Shown: positions 1 through 5,782, counted from the first letter of the stretch. The stretch is 6,489 bases of DNA from Spirochaetales bacterium (GCA_031266855.1 JAISAF010000438.1:1-6489); one strand, 5' to 3'. The notes: a model not told the origin generated them from the sequence alone. Numbers and translations: made by a program.

Positions 1-506
1 GAGCGTTCGATTCCCACGGCGGTGGTAGCGGCGGTATGGGAGGCTTTGCGTTCATTCGTCGCCAGTTCCGTAACCGCAAGCTGGAGGGAATAGCCTCCTG
101 TTCTTATTTTTATCAGTTCCCCTGTCAGGACAAAATCAGCGCCGGTTGTTTCGCCTATTTTAACGGTATTGTCTTTGGTAACACCCGCCGCCGCTACCTG
201 CTCGGCAATTACCCTGTCGAGGTTTTGCCGGTCGATGATTTTCATAGCTGTTACCCTGTTCAGGTCGCTGGTCAGGACACCCTGCACGAACCTGGTAAGG
301 TACTGTTCCTCTGTTTTCAGCCCGTCAGCCGCCGGTTCCAGAACGGCAAGCGTAATGTCCCTGCCGCCGTCCCCGTCAAACAGGGGGCCTTTCGGGGCTT
401 CCGCTGGCCGCGAAGCGGCCCCGGCTTCCGTCTGTGGCGCGGAACCGCAGGAAGCCAAAAGCGCGGAAAGATACAAGGCGAAAATTACAAAATGCGGTTT
501 TTTCAT
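1..506 (-). CDS. Probable lipoprotein with CsgG/LpoB-like domain, C-terminus cut off by window edge
   Basis: The minus strand is open from an ATG at 504-506 to the window edge (168 codons, no stop), so only the N-terminal part is visible. It begins with a lipoprotein signal: MKK, a hydrophobic stretch (FVIFALYLSALLAS) and a lipobox LLASC with Cys20 as the expected lipidated residue. A low-complexity Ala/Pro/Glu linker (about 21-45) follows. From about residue 50 the protein reads ITLAVLEP, then YLTRFVQGVLTSDLNR, then MKIIDRQNLDRVIAEQ and later GADFVLTGELIKI. This is the layout of CsgG/FlgO/LpoB-type domains, which build or regulate envelope structures. A strong ribosome site (GGAGGG, 511-516) lies four bases before the ATG and supports this start. 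It is transcribed away from the hairpin block and hom. The family is recognised by motif memory; the exact partner (curli-like export, peptidoglycan synthase activation or other) cannot be told. Envelope-anchored location is inferred. Confidence 0.8.
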   Translation of the reverse strand, partial: MKKPHFVIFALYLSALLASCGSAPQTEAGAASRPAEAPKGPLFDGDGGRDITLAVLEPAADGLKTEEQYLTRFVQGVLTSDLNRVTAMKIIDRQNLDRVIAEQVAAAGVTKDNTVKIGETTGADFVLTGELIKIRTGGYSLQLAVTELATNERKASHTAATTAVGIER

Positions 507-697
507 ATAGCCCTCCGGAACTCTCTTTTAAATATTTGTTTCGTATTTGGAATGAGCGGATATTAAAAACCTGTCTGCTTTATACATCGTGCATTCCTGA
601 AATTCCGTTTTACTTTGCCATCATGCGGGGAAATTGTCAACGGCAGCTTAGAATAAGGCAGGGCATCGGCATTTACTTTTTTCCCTGTATAATAATA
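507..697. other. Intergenic leader between the lipoprotein gene and hairpin block 1
   Basis: AT-rich, non-repetitive sequence that must hold the promoter of the minus-strand lipoprotein gene. No convincing -35/-10 pair was found on the minus strand: TATAAA- and TAATAT-like words occur around 564-583 but without a matching -35. On the plus strand a perfect TATAAT lies at 688-693, ten bases before hairpin block 1 and pointing into it, but no -35 hexamer sits at the right distance. Short reading frames here have no ribosome site or recognisable content. Confidence 0.5.
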
Positions 698-702
698 GCG
701 CA

Positions 703-727
703 TTTTTTGCGGCAAAGCCGCAAAAAA
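703..727. repeat. Hairpin 1a, T-run/A-run stem
   Basis: Arm TTTTTTGCGGC, loop AAA, perfect complementary arm: 11 bp / 3 / 11 bp. First slot of the left arm of block 1. The A-run follows the stem on either strand, so it lacks the U-tract expected of an intrinsic terminator. Confidence 0.9.
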
Positions 728-747
728 CCGGGCTTTCCGCTTCAATC

Positions 748-772
748 TTTTTTACCGCGAAGCGGTAAAAAA
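748..772. repeat. Hairpin 1b, T-run/A-run stem
   Basis: Arm TTTTTTACCGC, loop GAA, perfect complementary arm: the same 11/3/11 geometry as hairpin 1a but a different GC-rich inner stem. It occupies the second slot of the left arm, where the other two copies carry an 8/4/8 hairpin. Confidence 0.9.
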
Positions 773-808
773 GGATTTCCGCTGCAATCCCATTGCGCCG
801 CGTAGCGA

Positions 809-833
809 GCGAATTTGCAGAATGCAAATTCGC
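809..833. repeat. Hairpin 1c, identical to one in block 2
   Basis: Arm GCGAATTTGCA, loop GAA, perfect complementary arm (11/3/11). The same 25 bases recur at 5513-5537. The surrounding 42 bases (793-834 against 5497-5538) match at 40 positions by hand alignment, which anchors the relation between the blocks. Confidence 0.9.
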
Positions 834-861
834 GACCAGTCCCTCGCGCCCCACGGGCTTG

Positions 862-876
862 TTGCGCTTCGCGCAA
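862..876. repeat. Hairpin 1d, short
   Basis: Arm TTGCGC, loop TTC, perfect complementary arm (6/3/6). The loop reads GAA on the minus strand, as in hairpins 1b and 1c on the plus strand. Confidence 0.65.
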
Positions 877-912
877 TTTGTTTTTTCATACTGGCGGTAA
901 ACGCCGGGGTCT

Positions 913-959
913 GGTTCCAAAGCCGCAAGCGTAACCGCGAGCTAGTAGCGTGGTGGCGG
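913..959. repeat. Conserved core of the hairpin blocks
   Basis: The 23 bases at 913-935 are identical to 5783-5805, and the 12 bases GCGTGGTGGCGG at 948-959 are identical to 5818-5829; the spacer between them is 12 bases in both copies but differs in sequence. Just upstream each copy has a small, non-identical GC-rich dyad (893-905 here, near 5766-5777 in block 2). Unlike the slots around it, the core is conserved in sequence and is not itself a clean palindrome. Confidence 0.8.
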
Positions 960-969
960 CAACCCTGCC

Positions 970-992
970 CGGCGTAGGCAGAGCCTACGCCG
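970..992. repeat. Hairpin 1e
   Basis: Arm CGGCGTAGGC, loop AGA, perfect complementary arm (10/3/10). Confidence 0.85.
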
Positions 993-1001
993 AGCGGGAG
1001 C

Positions 1002-1028
1002 CACGGAATTGCCGATGGCAATTCCGTG
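1002..1028. repeat. Hairpin 1f
   Basis: Arm CACGGAATTGCC, loop GAT, perfect complementary arm (12/3/12). Its inner nine base pairs (GGAATTGCC) are the same as in the hairpin at 5958-5988, but the loop and outer stem differ. Confidence 0.9.
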
Positions 1029-1065
1029 CGGGCGCGGGGGTGGCGTTATGCGAAATGAATATCCG

Positions 1066-1100
1066 GCGGGCCGGTGAATGCCTGGCATTCACCGGCCCGC
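1066..1100. repeat. Hairpin 1g, longest in block 1
   Basis: Arm GCGGGCCGGTGAATGC, loop CTG, perfect complementary arm (16/3/16). In the right arm of block 1 (read on the minus strand) it fills the slot that holds the GCGAATTTGCA hairpin in the other two copies, so a quite different palindrome occupies the same place. Confidence 0.9.
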
Positions 1101-1144
1101 GCTGCCGCTGGGGCGGCGCGAGGGATTGTAGCGGAAAGCCCACA

Positions 1145-1164
1145 GGATTTGCATTAGCAAATCC
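1145..1164. repeat. Hairpin 1h, covarying partner of 5454-5473
   Basis: Arm GGATTTGC, loop ATTA, perfect complementary arm (8/4/8). On the minus strand it is flanked by 32 bases (1162-1193) and 27 bases (1121-1147) identical to block 2, while three stem base pairs differ in a compensated way. Confidence 0.9.
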
Positions 1165-1187
1165 GAGGACTTGGAGCGGAAAGCCCG

Positions 1188-1219
1188 GTTTTTTTGTCCT
1201 CGCACGCGGACAAAAAAAC
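1188..1219. repeat. Hairpin 1i, T-run/A-run stem at the right end
   Basis: Arm GTTTTTTTGTCC, 8-base loop TCGCACGC, perfect complementary arm (12/8/12). It is the terminal slot of the right arm and corresponds to hairpin 1a and to 5407-5429. It is the only one of the twenty whose loop is not directly flanked by GC dinucleotides. Confidence 0.85.
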
Positions 1220-1276
1220 GCGCCCAAATGATCCTTTTCCTTCCGCTGTGTGGATATGGTTTTTTGTTTTCACTAC

Positions 1277-1305
1277 TTGACCTCTTGGTGTGAACAATTT
1301 ACAGT
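1277..1305 (+). promoter_or_regulatory. Possible sigma70-type promoter of hom
   Basis: TTGACC (1277-1282), a 17-base spacer and TACAGT (1300-1305). The -35 is a 5/6 match and the -10 a 4/6 match to consensus. Transcription would begin near 1312, giving a very short leader containing little more than the AAGGGGGA ribosome site (1313-1320). It lies outside hairpin block 1, between its right end and hom. Confidence 0.4.
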
Positions 1306-1323
1306 AGGGGGCAAGGGGGAAAA

Positions 1324-2661
1324 ATGCGCAAAAAACATACTTCGATTGGTATTGCGATTCTTGGGTGCGGAACGGTGGGGGGCGCGGCAGCTCTTGCGCT
1401 GGTGAAGGACAAGGATCTTTTGGAGAGGAAGACGGGGCTTTCTTTGAATCTGAAATACATTGTTGATAAGAATTTTGACAATGCGGTGAAGCTTGGGTTG
1501 AATAGGAAACTTTTTGAGTCGAAGCTGCAAACGGTTCTTGGCGATCCGGCGGTGTCGGTTGTTGTGGAGCTTATTGGGGGTACGACTGTCGCGAAGGATG
1601 TGATTGAGAAGGCTTTGGTGGCGAAGAAAAATGTGGTGACGGCGAATAAGGCGCTTTTGGCGCATTCGGGTGCGGCTCTTCTTTCACTGGCGCGTAAAAA
1701 TCATGTTACTCTTGCTTTCGAGGCGAGTTGCGGGGGTGGTATTCCTATTATCCGTGCGTTGTGTGATGGTATGATTGCGAACAGGATTGACGCTCTGTAT
1801 GGTATTGTTAATGGGACGTGCAACTATATTTTGACGCAGATGATTGGCCAGGGGCAGTCGTATCAGGAGGCGCTTGCTGGCGCGCAGAAGGCTGGGCTTG
1901 CGGAGGCAAATCCGGCGCTTGATGTTTCTGGTACGGATTCGGCGCACAAGCTGGCGATTCTGGCGTCTCTTGCTTTTGGGGAAAAGATTAATTTTGATGC
2001 TATTCCTGTACGGGGTATAGATTCCTTGCAGAGTATGGATGTGGAGTTTGGCAGGCAGCTTGGGTATGTGGTAAAGCTGCTGGCTATGGCGGTGCGTCTG
2101 GAGAGTGGTTTGTATTTGTGTGTTCATCCTGTTTTTATTAGTAGCGGGCATCCTCTTGCCTGGATTCCGGGGCCTTTCAACGCGGTTAGCGTGTATGGTC
2201 ATAGAACGGGTCATACGATGTACTATGGGCGGGGCGCTGGCGGTTCGCCGACGGCTTCGGCTATTGTGTCGGATATTGTTTCGACTGCTTTGGGAACGCA
2301 GAAGCTGCTTTTCAGGAATCTGGGTATTTGGGGCGACAGGGCTAAAAAGGCTAAACAGATTCCTAGCGGGGAGATCGTTTCCCGGTTTTATTTGCGTTTT
2401 GTTGTAAGTGACGCGGCGGGTGTTTTGGCGAAGATTGCGGCTGTTTTGGGGAGAAACGGTATTAGTATCGCGAGCGTTCTTCAGAAGGAAGGGGTTGAAG
2501 GTTCCGGGAAACAGCGTGGCCGGGTTCCTGTTGTTATTACAACGCATCAGGCGAAAGAGAAGAATGTCCGTAAGGCGCTGATATCCCTGCGTACGGCGAA
2601 GCTGGCTTTGGAAAATCCGGTTTGTTTGCATATTGTGGATGAACAGGAAGAAAGTTTTTAA
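1324..2661 (+). CDS. hom: Homoserine dehydrogenase
   Basis: Cytoplasmic NAD(P)H-dependent enzyme reducing aspartate semialdehyde to homoserine, the branch point to methionine and threonine. The 445-residue product has the full family layout. A Rossmann nucleotide site GCGTVG is at 14-19. VVELIGG is at about 80-86 and TANKALLA at about 106-113. FEASCGGGIPII follows, then GIVNGTCNYILTQM from 160. The catalytic stretch DVSGTDSAHK has Asp200, Asp205 and Lys209, matching the spacing of the yeast enzyme's Asp214, Asp219 and Lys223. A conserved GPFNAV...YYGRGAGGSPTASA segment closes the catalytic part. From about 355 (FYLRFVVSDAAGVLAKIAAVLGRNGIS) there is a C-terminal ACT domain, usual in bacterial Hom and often linked to threonine feedback, which is inferred here. 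No aspartokinase domain is fused. The Cys in EASCGGG replaces the Val more often seen. The start has a good ribosome site (AAGGGGGA). Codons favour G or T at third positions. Confidence 0.95.
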   Translation: MRKKHTSIGIAILGCGTVGGAAALALVKDKDLLERKTGLSLNLKYIVDKNFDNAVKLGLNRKLFESKLQTVLGDPAVSVVVELIGGTTVAKDVIEKALVAKKNVVTANKALLAHSGAALLSLARKNHVTLAFEASCGGGIPIIRALCDGMIANRIDALYGIVNGTCNYILTQMIGQGQSYQEALAGAQKAGLAEANPALDVSGTDSAHKLAILASLAFGEKINFDAIPVRGIDSLQSMDVEFGRQLGYVVKLLAMAVRLESGLYLCVHPVFISSGHPLAWIPGPFNAVSVYGHRTGHTMYYGRGAGGSPTASAIVSDIVSTALGTQKLLFRNLGIWGDRAKKAKQIPSGEIVSRFYLRFVVSDAAGVLAKIAAVLGRNGISIASVLQKEGVEGSGKQRGRVPVVITTHQAKEKNVRKALISLRTAKLALENPVCLHIVDEQEESF

Positions 2662-2662
2662 T

Positions 2663-2691
2663 TTTACCTGATTATTTATCCGCTATATAAT
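2663..2691 (+). promoter_or_regulatory. Predicted sigma70-type promoter of glgP
   Basis: TTTACC (2663-2668), a 17-base spacer and a perfect TATAAT (2686-2691), beginning two bases after the hom stop codon. Transcription would begin near 2698, giving a leader of about 100 bases before glgP. This suggests glgP can be expressed independently of hom. The surrounding sequence is very AT-rich, so a chance -10 match is possible. Confidence 0.55.
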
Positions 2692-2712
2692 ATATATTAT
2701 AGAGAGAGTTAT

Positions 2713-2733
2713 TTCGAAATTATAGTTTTCGAA
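2713..2733. repeat. Small inverted repeat in the glgP leader
   Basis: TTCGAAA (2713-2719) and TTTCGAA (2727-2733) are inverted copies separated by seven bases. The left half lies in a 10-base palindrome, ATTTCGAAAT (2711-2720). A further TTCGA occurs at 2738-2742. It sits just downstream of the predicted start of transcription, where a repressor site or weak RNA hairpin would be plausible. Function is unknown. Confidence 0.45.
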
Positions 2734-2747
2734 TGGCTTCGATGTAA

Positions 2748-2784
2748 ATGGATATGCAGGTTATGTGTATGGATATGCAGGTTA
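2748..2784 (+). repeat. Direct repeat of 16 bases with 21-base period before glgP
   Basis: ATGGATATGCAGGTTA occurs at 2748-2763 and again, identically, at 2769-2784. A third partial start (ATG.ATGG) follows one further period on, at 2790. The 21-base period is two turns of B-DNA, so both copies would face the same side of the helix. It ends nine bases before the annotated glgP start. It may be a tandem duplication or a paired protein-binding site. Confidence 0.7.
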
Positions 2785-2793
2785 GGGTTATGT

Positions 2794-5325
2794 ATGGAGA
2801 AAAACATGGGGAATGAAGATCAGGGGAAACAGCTTACCTCCCGTATGGGGCACGACGCGGAGTCCCTGGCCTGGGGTTTTGCCGGGCATTTGAAATACAG
2901 TCTGGGGCTGGACAGGTATAGCGCGTCGGGGCATGATCGTTTTATGGCTTTGGCTTATGCTATCCGGGACAGGCTTGTAAACCAGTGGATACAGACGCAG
3001 CAGACGCATCACAAAACAAAGGCGAAGCGGGTGTATTATCTTTCCCTTGAATTTCTGATGGGCCGTTCGATGGGGAACAATGCTTATAACCTGGGTGTCG
3101 CGGCTGATATGGAAAAGGCTTTAAGCGATTTGGGGTACAGGTTCGAGGAGATTCGCGAGGAGGAAGTGGACGCGGGTCTTGGTAATGGCGGTCTGGGACG
3201 GCTTGCCGCGTGTTTTCTTGATTCCCTTGCCACCCTTGATATTCCCGCTTTTGGCTATGGTTTGCGTTACGATTATGGCATTTTCCGTCAGGAAATTGAG
3301 AACGGCTGGCAGGTTGAGCATCCTGATGACTGGACGCATGGGGGCTGCCCCTGGGAAATCGAAAGGAGTGATACAACTGTTGATGTCAATTTCGGCGGCA
3401 GGGTGGAGACTCTTACGGAAAATGGGAAACAGGCTAGTCACTGGATTGATACCCATGTTGTGCAGGGCGTGGCTTACGATATGCCTATTGTCGGTTACGG
3501 TGGTAAAACCGTTAACACGCTGCGTTTGTGGAGCGCCCGCGCGCCGCGGGAGTTTAATTTCGCTGAGTTTAACACGGGCGACTATGTTGACGCGGTTTCT
3601 GATAAAGTAAATGCCGAGAATTTGACGAAGGTTCTGTATCCCAACGACACTCTTTATCTGGGTAAGGAGCTGCGTCTGAAGCAGCAGTACTTTTTTGTTG
3701 CCTGCTCGCTTGCGGATATTATCCGACGGTTCAAGAAGACCGGCGCGTTTTGGAAGGATTTCCCGAATCATGTGGCGATTCAGCTTAACGATACGCATCC
3801 CTCTATGGCGATTCCCGAACTGCTTCGTATCCTTATTGATGTTGAGCGGCTTGACTGGAAGACCGCCTGGGAGATCACGGTGGCGACATTCGGGTATACA
3901 AACCATACCCTTATGCCTGAGGCTCTTGAAAAATGGCCTGTTCCTATGCTGGAAAAACTTTTTCCCCGGCATTTGCAGATTATTTACGAAATTAACAAGT
4001 ATTTTTTGCAGGACGCTATTATCCGTTTTCATGGTGATCAGAACAAGGTTCGCGCTGTCAGCCTAATCGAAGAGTCCAACCCCAAGCATATCCGTATGGC
4101 GAATCTGTGTATTGTCGCCTCGCATTCCACAAACGGAGTCGCGGCTTTGCATACGGAGCTTTTGAAATCCCATCTGGTGCCGGAGCTTGCGGCTCTTTTT
4201 CCGCAGCGTTTCAACAACAAGACAAACGGCATTACCCAGCGGCGCTGGCTGTTGAAGGCGAATCCCGGCCTTGCCTCTCTTATTACGCAAACCATAGGCG
4301 GGGGCTGGATTACCCACATGGACGAGTTGAAAAAACTTATCCCGTATGCGCAGGACGCGGCTTTTCAGGAAAAGTTCCGCGCGGTTAAACGCGAGGCGAA
4401 GATCAGGCTTGTCAAACAGTTCAATACGGAGTTCGGCTGGCAGATAAATCCTGATTCGATTTTTGATATTCAGGTCAAGCGTATGCATGAATACAAAAGG
4501 CAGCTTTTGAACGCTTTGCATATTGTTATGCTGTACAACGATATTAAAAAGAATGGTACAAGGGATTTTGTTCCCCGGACTTTCCTTATTGGCGGGAAGG
4601 CCGCGCCGGGTTACACAATGGCGAAGCTCATTATTAAATTCATCGGGAATCTTTCGTCGGTCATAAATAACGACCCGGACATAAACGACGTTTTGAAGGT
4701 TTTCTTTTTGCCGAATTACCGTGTTTCCCTCGCGGAGAGGCTTTTCCCCGCGGCGGATATATCCGAGCAGATATCCACAGCCGGTACGGAAGCTTCGGGA
4801 ACAGGTAATATGAAGTTCATGTGTAACGGCGCCCTGACGGTGGGAACGCTGGATGGCGCGAATATAGAGATCGCCGAGGAGGTTGGGGAGGACAATATTT
4901 TCATTTTTGGCTTGAAAACCCCCGAAGCGGCGGAGCTGCGGGGAAACTATAACGCCGCCAGTTTCGCGGAGGCGGATCCCGCTATCAGGGAAGCCCTGGA
5001 TTTGATTTCCTCCGGCGCGTTCAACTACAGCGAACCTGGTATTTTTGATCCCCTGTGCGATATGCTTTTTAACCATGACCGCTACCTGCATCTGGCGGAT
5101 CTTGCCTCCTACGCGCAGGCGCAGAAAAAGGTCTCGTGCCTGTATAAGGATCCTGTCGGGTGGACAAAAAAAGCCATACTCAATGTCGCGATGTCGGGTA
5201 AATTCTCTTCCGACAGAACTATCCGCGAGTATGCCGCGGAGATCTGGAAGGTCAAGCCGGTACCCATTAAGGTTGACCAGAACGCGACCGATACCCTGGA
5301 TAACGCGCGGAATCCGAAACAATAG
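2794..5325 (+). CDS. glgP: Glycogen/alpha-glucan phosphorylase (GT35 family, PLP-dependent)
   Basis: Cytoplasmic enzyme that cleaves terminal alpha-1,4-linked glucose from glycogen or maltodextrin with phosphate, giving glucose-1-phosphate. The 843 residues match the usual length of the family. Visible landmarks are YYLSLEFLMGR, GLGNGGLGRLAA (128-139), YGLRYDYGIF (155-164), QLNDTHPS (330-337), GYTNHTLMPEALE with His371, NGITQRRWL, DIQVKRMHEYKRQ with Lys562, Arg563 and Lys568, GGKAAPGY, and the PLP signature EASGTGNMK with Glu666 and Lys674. These residues keep a constant offset of six from rabbit muscle phosphorylase (His377, Lys568, Arg569, Lys574, Lys680). All expected catalytic residues are therefore present. 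The start is uncertain: ATG 2794 has AGGG six bases upstream, while ATG 2806 (MGNEDQ) has GGAG (2796-2799) at an ideal six-base distance and may be the true start. Glycogen versus maltodextrin preference cannot be read from sequence. It follows hom but appears to have its own promoter. Confidence 0.96.
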   Translation: MEKNMGNEDQGKQLTSRMGHDAESLAWGFAGHLKYSLGLDRYSASGHDRFMALAYAIRDRLVNQWIQTQQTHHKTKAKRVYYLSLEFLMGRSMGNNAYNLGVAADMEKALSDLGYRFEEIREEEVDAGLGNGGLGRLAACFLDSLATLDIPAFGYGLRYDYGIFRQEIENGWQVEHPDDWTHGGCPWEIERSDTTVDVNFGGRVETLTENGKQASHWIDTHVVQGVAYDMPIVGYGGKTVNTLRLWSARAPREFNFAEFNTGDYVDAVSDKVNAENLTKVLYPNDTLYLGKELRLKQQYFFVACSLADIIRRFKKTGAFWKDFPNHVAIQLNDTHPSMAIPELLRILIDVERLDWKTAWEITVATFGYTNHTLMPEALEKWPVPMLEKLFPRHLQIIYEINKYFLQDAIIRFHGDQNKVRAVSLIEESNPKHIRMANLCIVASHSTNGVAALHTELLKSHLVPELAALFPQRFNNKTNGITQRRWLLKANPGLASLITQTIGGGWITHMDELKKLIPYAQDAAFQEKFRAVKREAKIRLVKQFNTEFGWQINPDSIFDIQVKRMHEYKRQLLNALHIVMLYNDIKKNGTRDFVPRTFLIGGKAAPGYTMAKLIIKFIGNLSSVINNDPDINDVLKVFFLPNYRVSLAERLFPAADISEQISTAGTEASGTGNMKFMCNGALTVGTLDGANIEIAEEVGEDNIFIFGLKTPEAAELRGNYNAASFAEADPAIREALDLISSGAFNYSEPGIFDPLCDMLFNHDRYLHLADLASYAQAQKKVSCLYKDPVGWTKKAILNVAMSGKFSSDRTIREYAAEIWKVKPVPIKVDQNATDTLDNARNPKQ

Positions 5326-5395
5326 ATTTGCGGGAGAACCGGAAGGCTGCCGGACAAGTCTAAGAGCCTGTGCAAAAACTCATTTGTAATTCGGA
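5326..5395. other. Gap between glgP and hairpin block 2
   Basis: No gene and no canonical terminator (stem plus T-run) is visible here. At 5364-5381 lies GAGCCTGTGCAAAAACTC, bounded by inverted GAG/CTC, and at 5388-5398 an 11-base dyad AATTC-G-GAATT abuts block 2. How glgP transcription ends is not evident. Confidence 0.5.
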
Positions 5396-5406
5396 ATTTG
5401 GGCGCA

Positions 5407-5429
5407 TTTTTGGCGCAAAGCGCCAAAAA
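5407..5429. repeat. Hairpin 2a, T-run/A-run stem
   Basis: Arm TTTTTGGCGC, loop AAA, perfect complementary arm (10/3/10). It fills the terminal slot that corresponds to 703-727 and 1188-1219, all three with different inner stems. Confidence 0.9.
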
Positions 5430-5453
5430 CCGGGCTTTCCGCTCCAAGTCCTC

Positions 5454-5473
5454 GGAAGCGCCAATGCGCTTCC
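5454..5473. repeat. Hairpin 2b, covarying partner of 1145-1164
   Basis: Arm GGAAGCGC, loop CAAT, perfect complementary arm (8/4/8). The block 1 copy, read on the minus strand, has arm GGATTTGC and loop TAAT: TTT/AAA is replaced by AGC/GCT with pairing kept. Confidence 0.9.
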
Positions 5474-5512
5474 TGTGGGCTTTCCGCTACAATCCCTTGC
5501 GCCGCGCAGCGG

Positions 5513-5537
5513 GCGAATTTGCAGAATGCAAATTCGC
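5513..5537. repeat. Hairpin 2c, identical to 809-833
   Basis: Arm GCGAATTTGCA, loop GAA, perfect complementary arm (11/3/11). Just upstream is a small CCGC-GCA-GCGG dyad (5502-5512) whose counterparts in the other arms also differ. Confidence 0.9.
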
Positions 5538-5578
5538 GGGCCAGCCAGCCCCCTTGCGCGCGCACCAGCGGCGGGGCA

Positions 5579-5603
5579 GCGAAATTGCCACAGGCAATTT
5601 CGC
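5579..5603. repeat. Hairpin 2d
   Basis: Arm GCGAAATTGCC, loop ACA, perfect complementary arm (11/3/11). Confidence 0.9.
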
Positions 5604-5619
5604 GCATACAGCCACACAG

Positions 5620-5646
5620 CGCGATTTTGCCTGTGGCAAAATCGCG
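5620..5646. repeat. Hairpin 2e
   Basis: Arm CGCGATTTTGCC, loop TGT, perfect complementary arm (12/3/12). The loop is the reverse complement of the ACA loop of hairpin 2d. Confidence 0.9.
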
Positions 5647-5657
5647 GGCGTTGCCGT

Positions 5658-5689
5658 GTGGTTTTTTTTGCTCCCGCAAAAAAAACCAC
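5658..5689. repeat. Hairpin 2f, long T-run/A-run stem
   Basis: Arm GTGGTTTTTTTTGC, loop TCCC, perfect complementary arm (14/4/14). Eight consecutive T-A pairs lie inside the stem; there is no external T-run. Confidence 0.9.
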
Positions 5690-5706
5690 GGATTTCCCGG
5701 CACGGC

Positions 5707-5742
5707 GTTATGCGCAATTTGCTCGGGCAAATTGCGCATAAC
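5707..5742. repeat. Hairpin 2g, longest in block 2
   Basis: Arm GTTATGCGCAATTTGC, loop TCGG, perfect complementary arm (16/4/16). Its left edge GGCGTTATGCG (5704-5714) recurs at 1042-1052 in block 1, where no hairpin of this kind follows. Confidence 0.9.
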
Positions 5743-5782
5743 TTATTTCCTACCCGGCTGCCGTCTGGGTATACGCCCGCGC

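Larger units (their letters stand above)
698..1229. repeat. Hairpin-rich repeat block 1: two arms facing inward around a core
   Basis: Nine perfect hairpins (arms 6-16 bp) fill 532 bases with no credible gene. The left end read on the plus strand and the right end read on the minus strand follow the same scheme: GCGC(A/G), a T-run hairpin, CCGGGCTTTCCGCT (728-741; minus-strand copy 1175-1188), a second hairpin, TTTCCGCT(G/A)CAATCCC, then a GC-rich spacer and a third hairpin. The block is therefore an inverted pair of diverged arms with a central core (913-959). The same arm and core recur in block 2. It lies between two divergent genes. It could be a non-autonomous mobile element or a structured DNA/RNA element; no transposase is in the window. 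Edges are set by loss of similarity and may be off by some bases. Confidence 0.8.

Noticed and set aside
1..566. Plus-strand frames 36-566 and 169-510
   Set aside because: They are antisense to the lipoprotein gene, whose signal peptide, lipobox and ribosome site are clear.
703..727. Intrinsic terminators at the T-run hairpins (703-727, 748-772, 1188-1219, 5407-5429, 5658-5689)
   Set aside because: The T-run is inside the 5' arm and the stem is followed by A, not T, on both strands. Block 1 also lies between divergent genes, where no terminator is needed.
698..1229. Integron attC sites or classical REP elements
   Set aside because: attC sites have conserved R/L boxes and bulged stems, and REPs have one short conserved stem with a GTAG foot. 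Here stems are perfect, variable, and about ten per block, and no integrase or RAYT gene is in the window.
648..1231. Several open frames on both strands through hairpin block 1 (for example 648-920 minus, 752-1021 minus, 950-1231 plus)
   Set aside because: They arise from stop-poor GC-rich palindromes, overlap each other on both strands, lack ribosome sites, and their peptides simply mirror the hairpin repeats.
1230..1323. Riboswitch or attenuator before hom
   Set aside because: The stretch is too short, and no leader peptide rich in Met or Thr and no terminator/antiterminator pair was seen.
4063..5322. Long minus-strand frame (419 codons) opposite glgP, and similar ones at 3121-4032 and opposite hom at 1684-2631
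   Set aside because: They lie antisense to enzymes with complete catalytic motifs and have Arg/Asn-rich, low-quality sequences typical of shadow frames.
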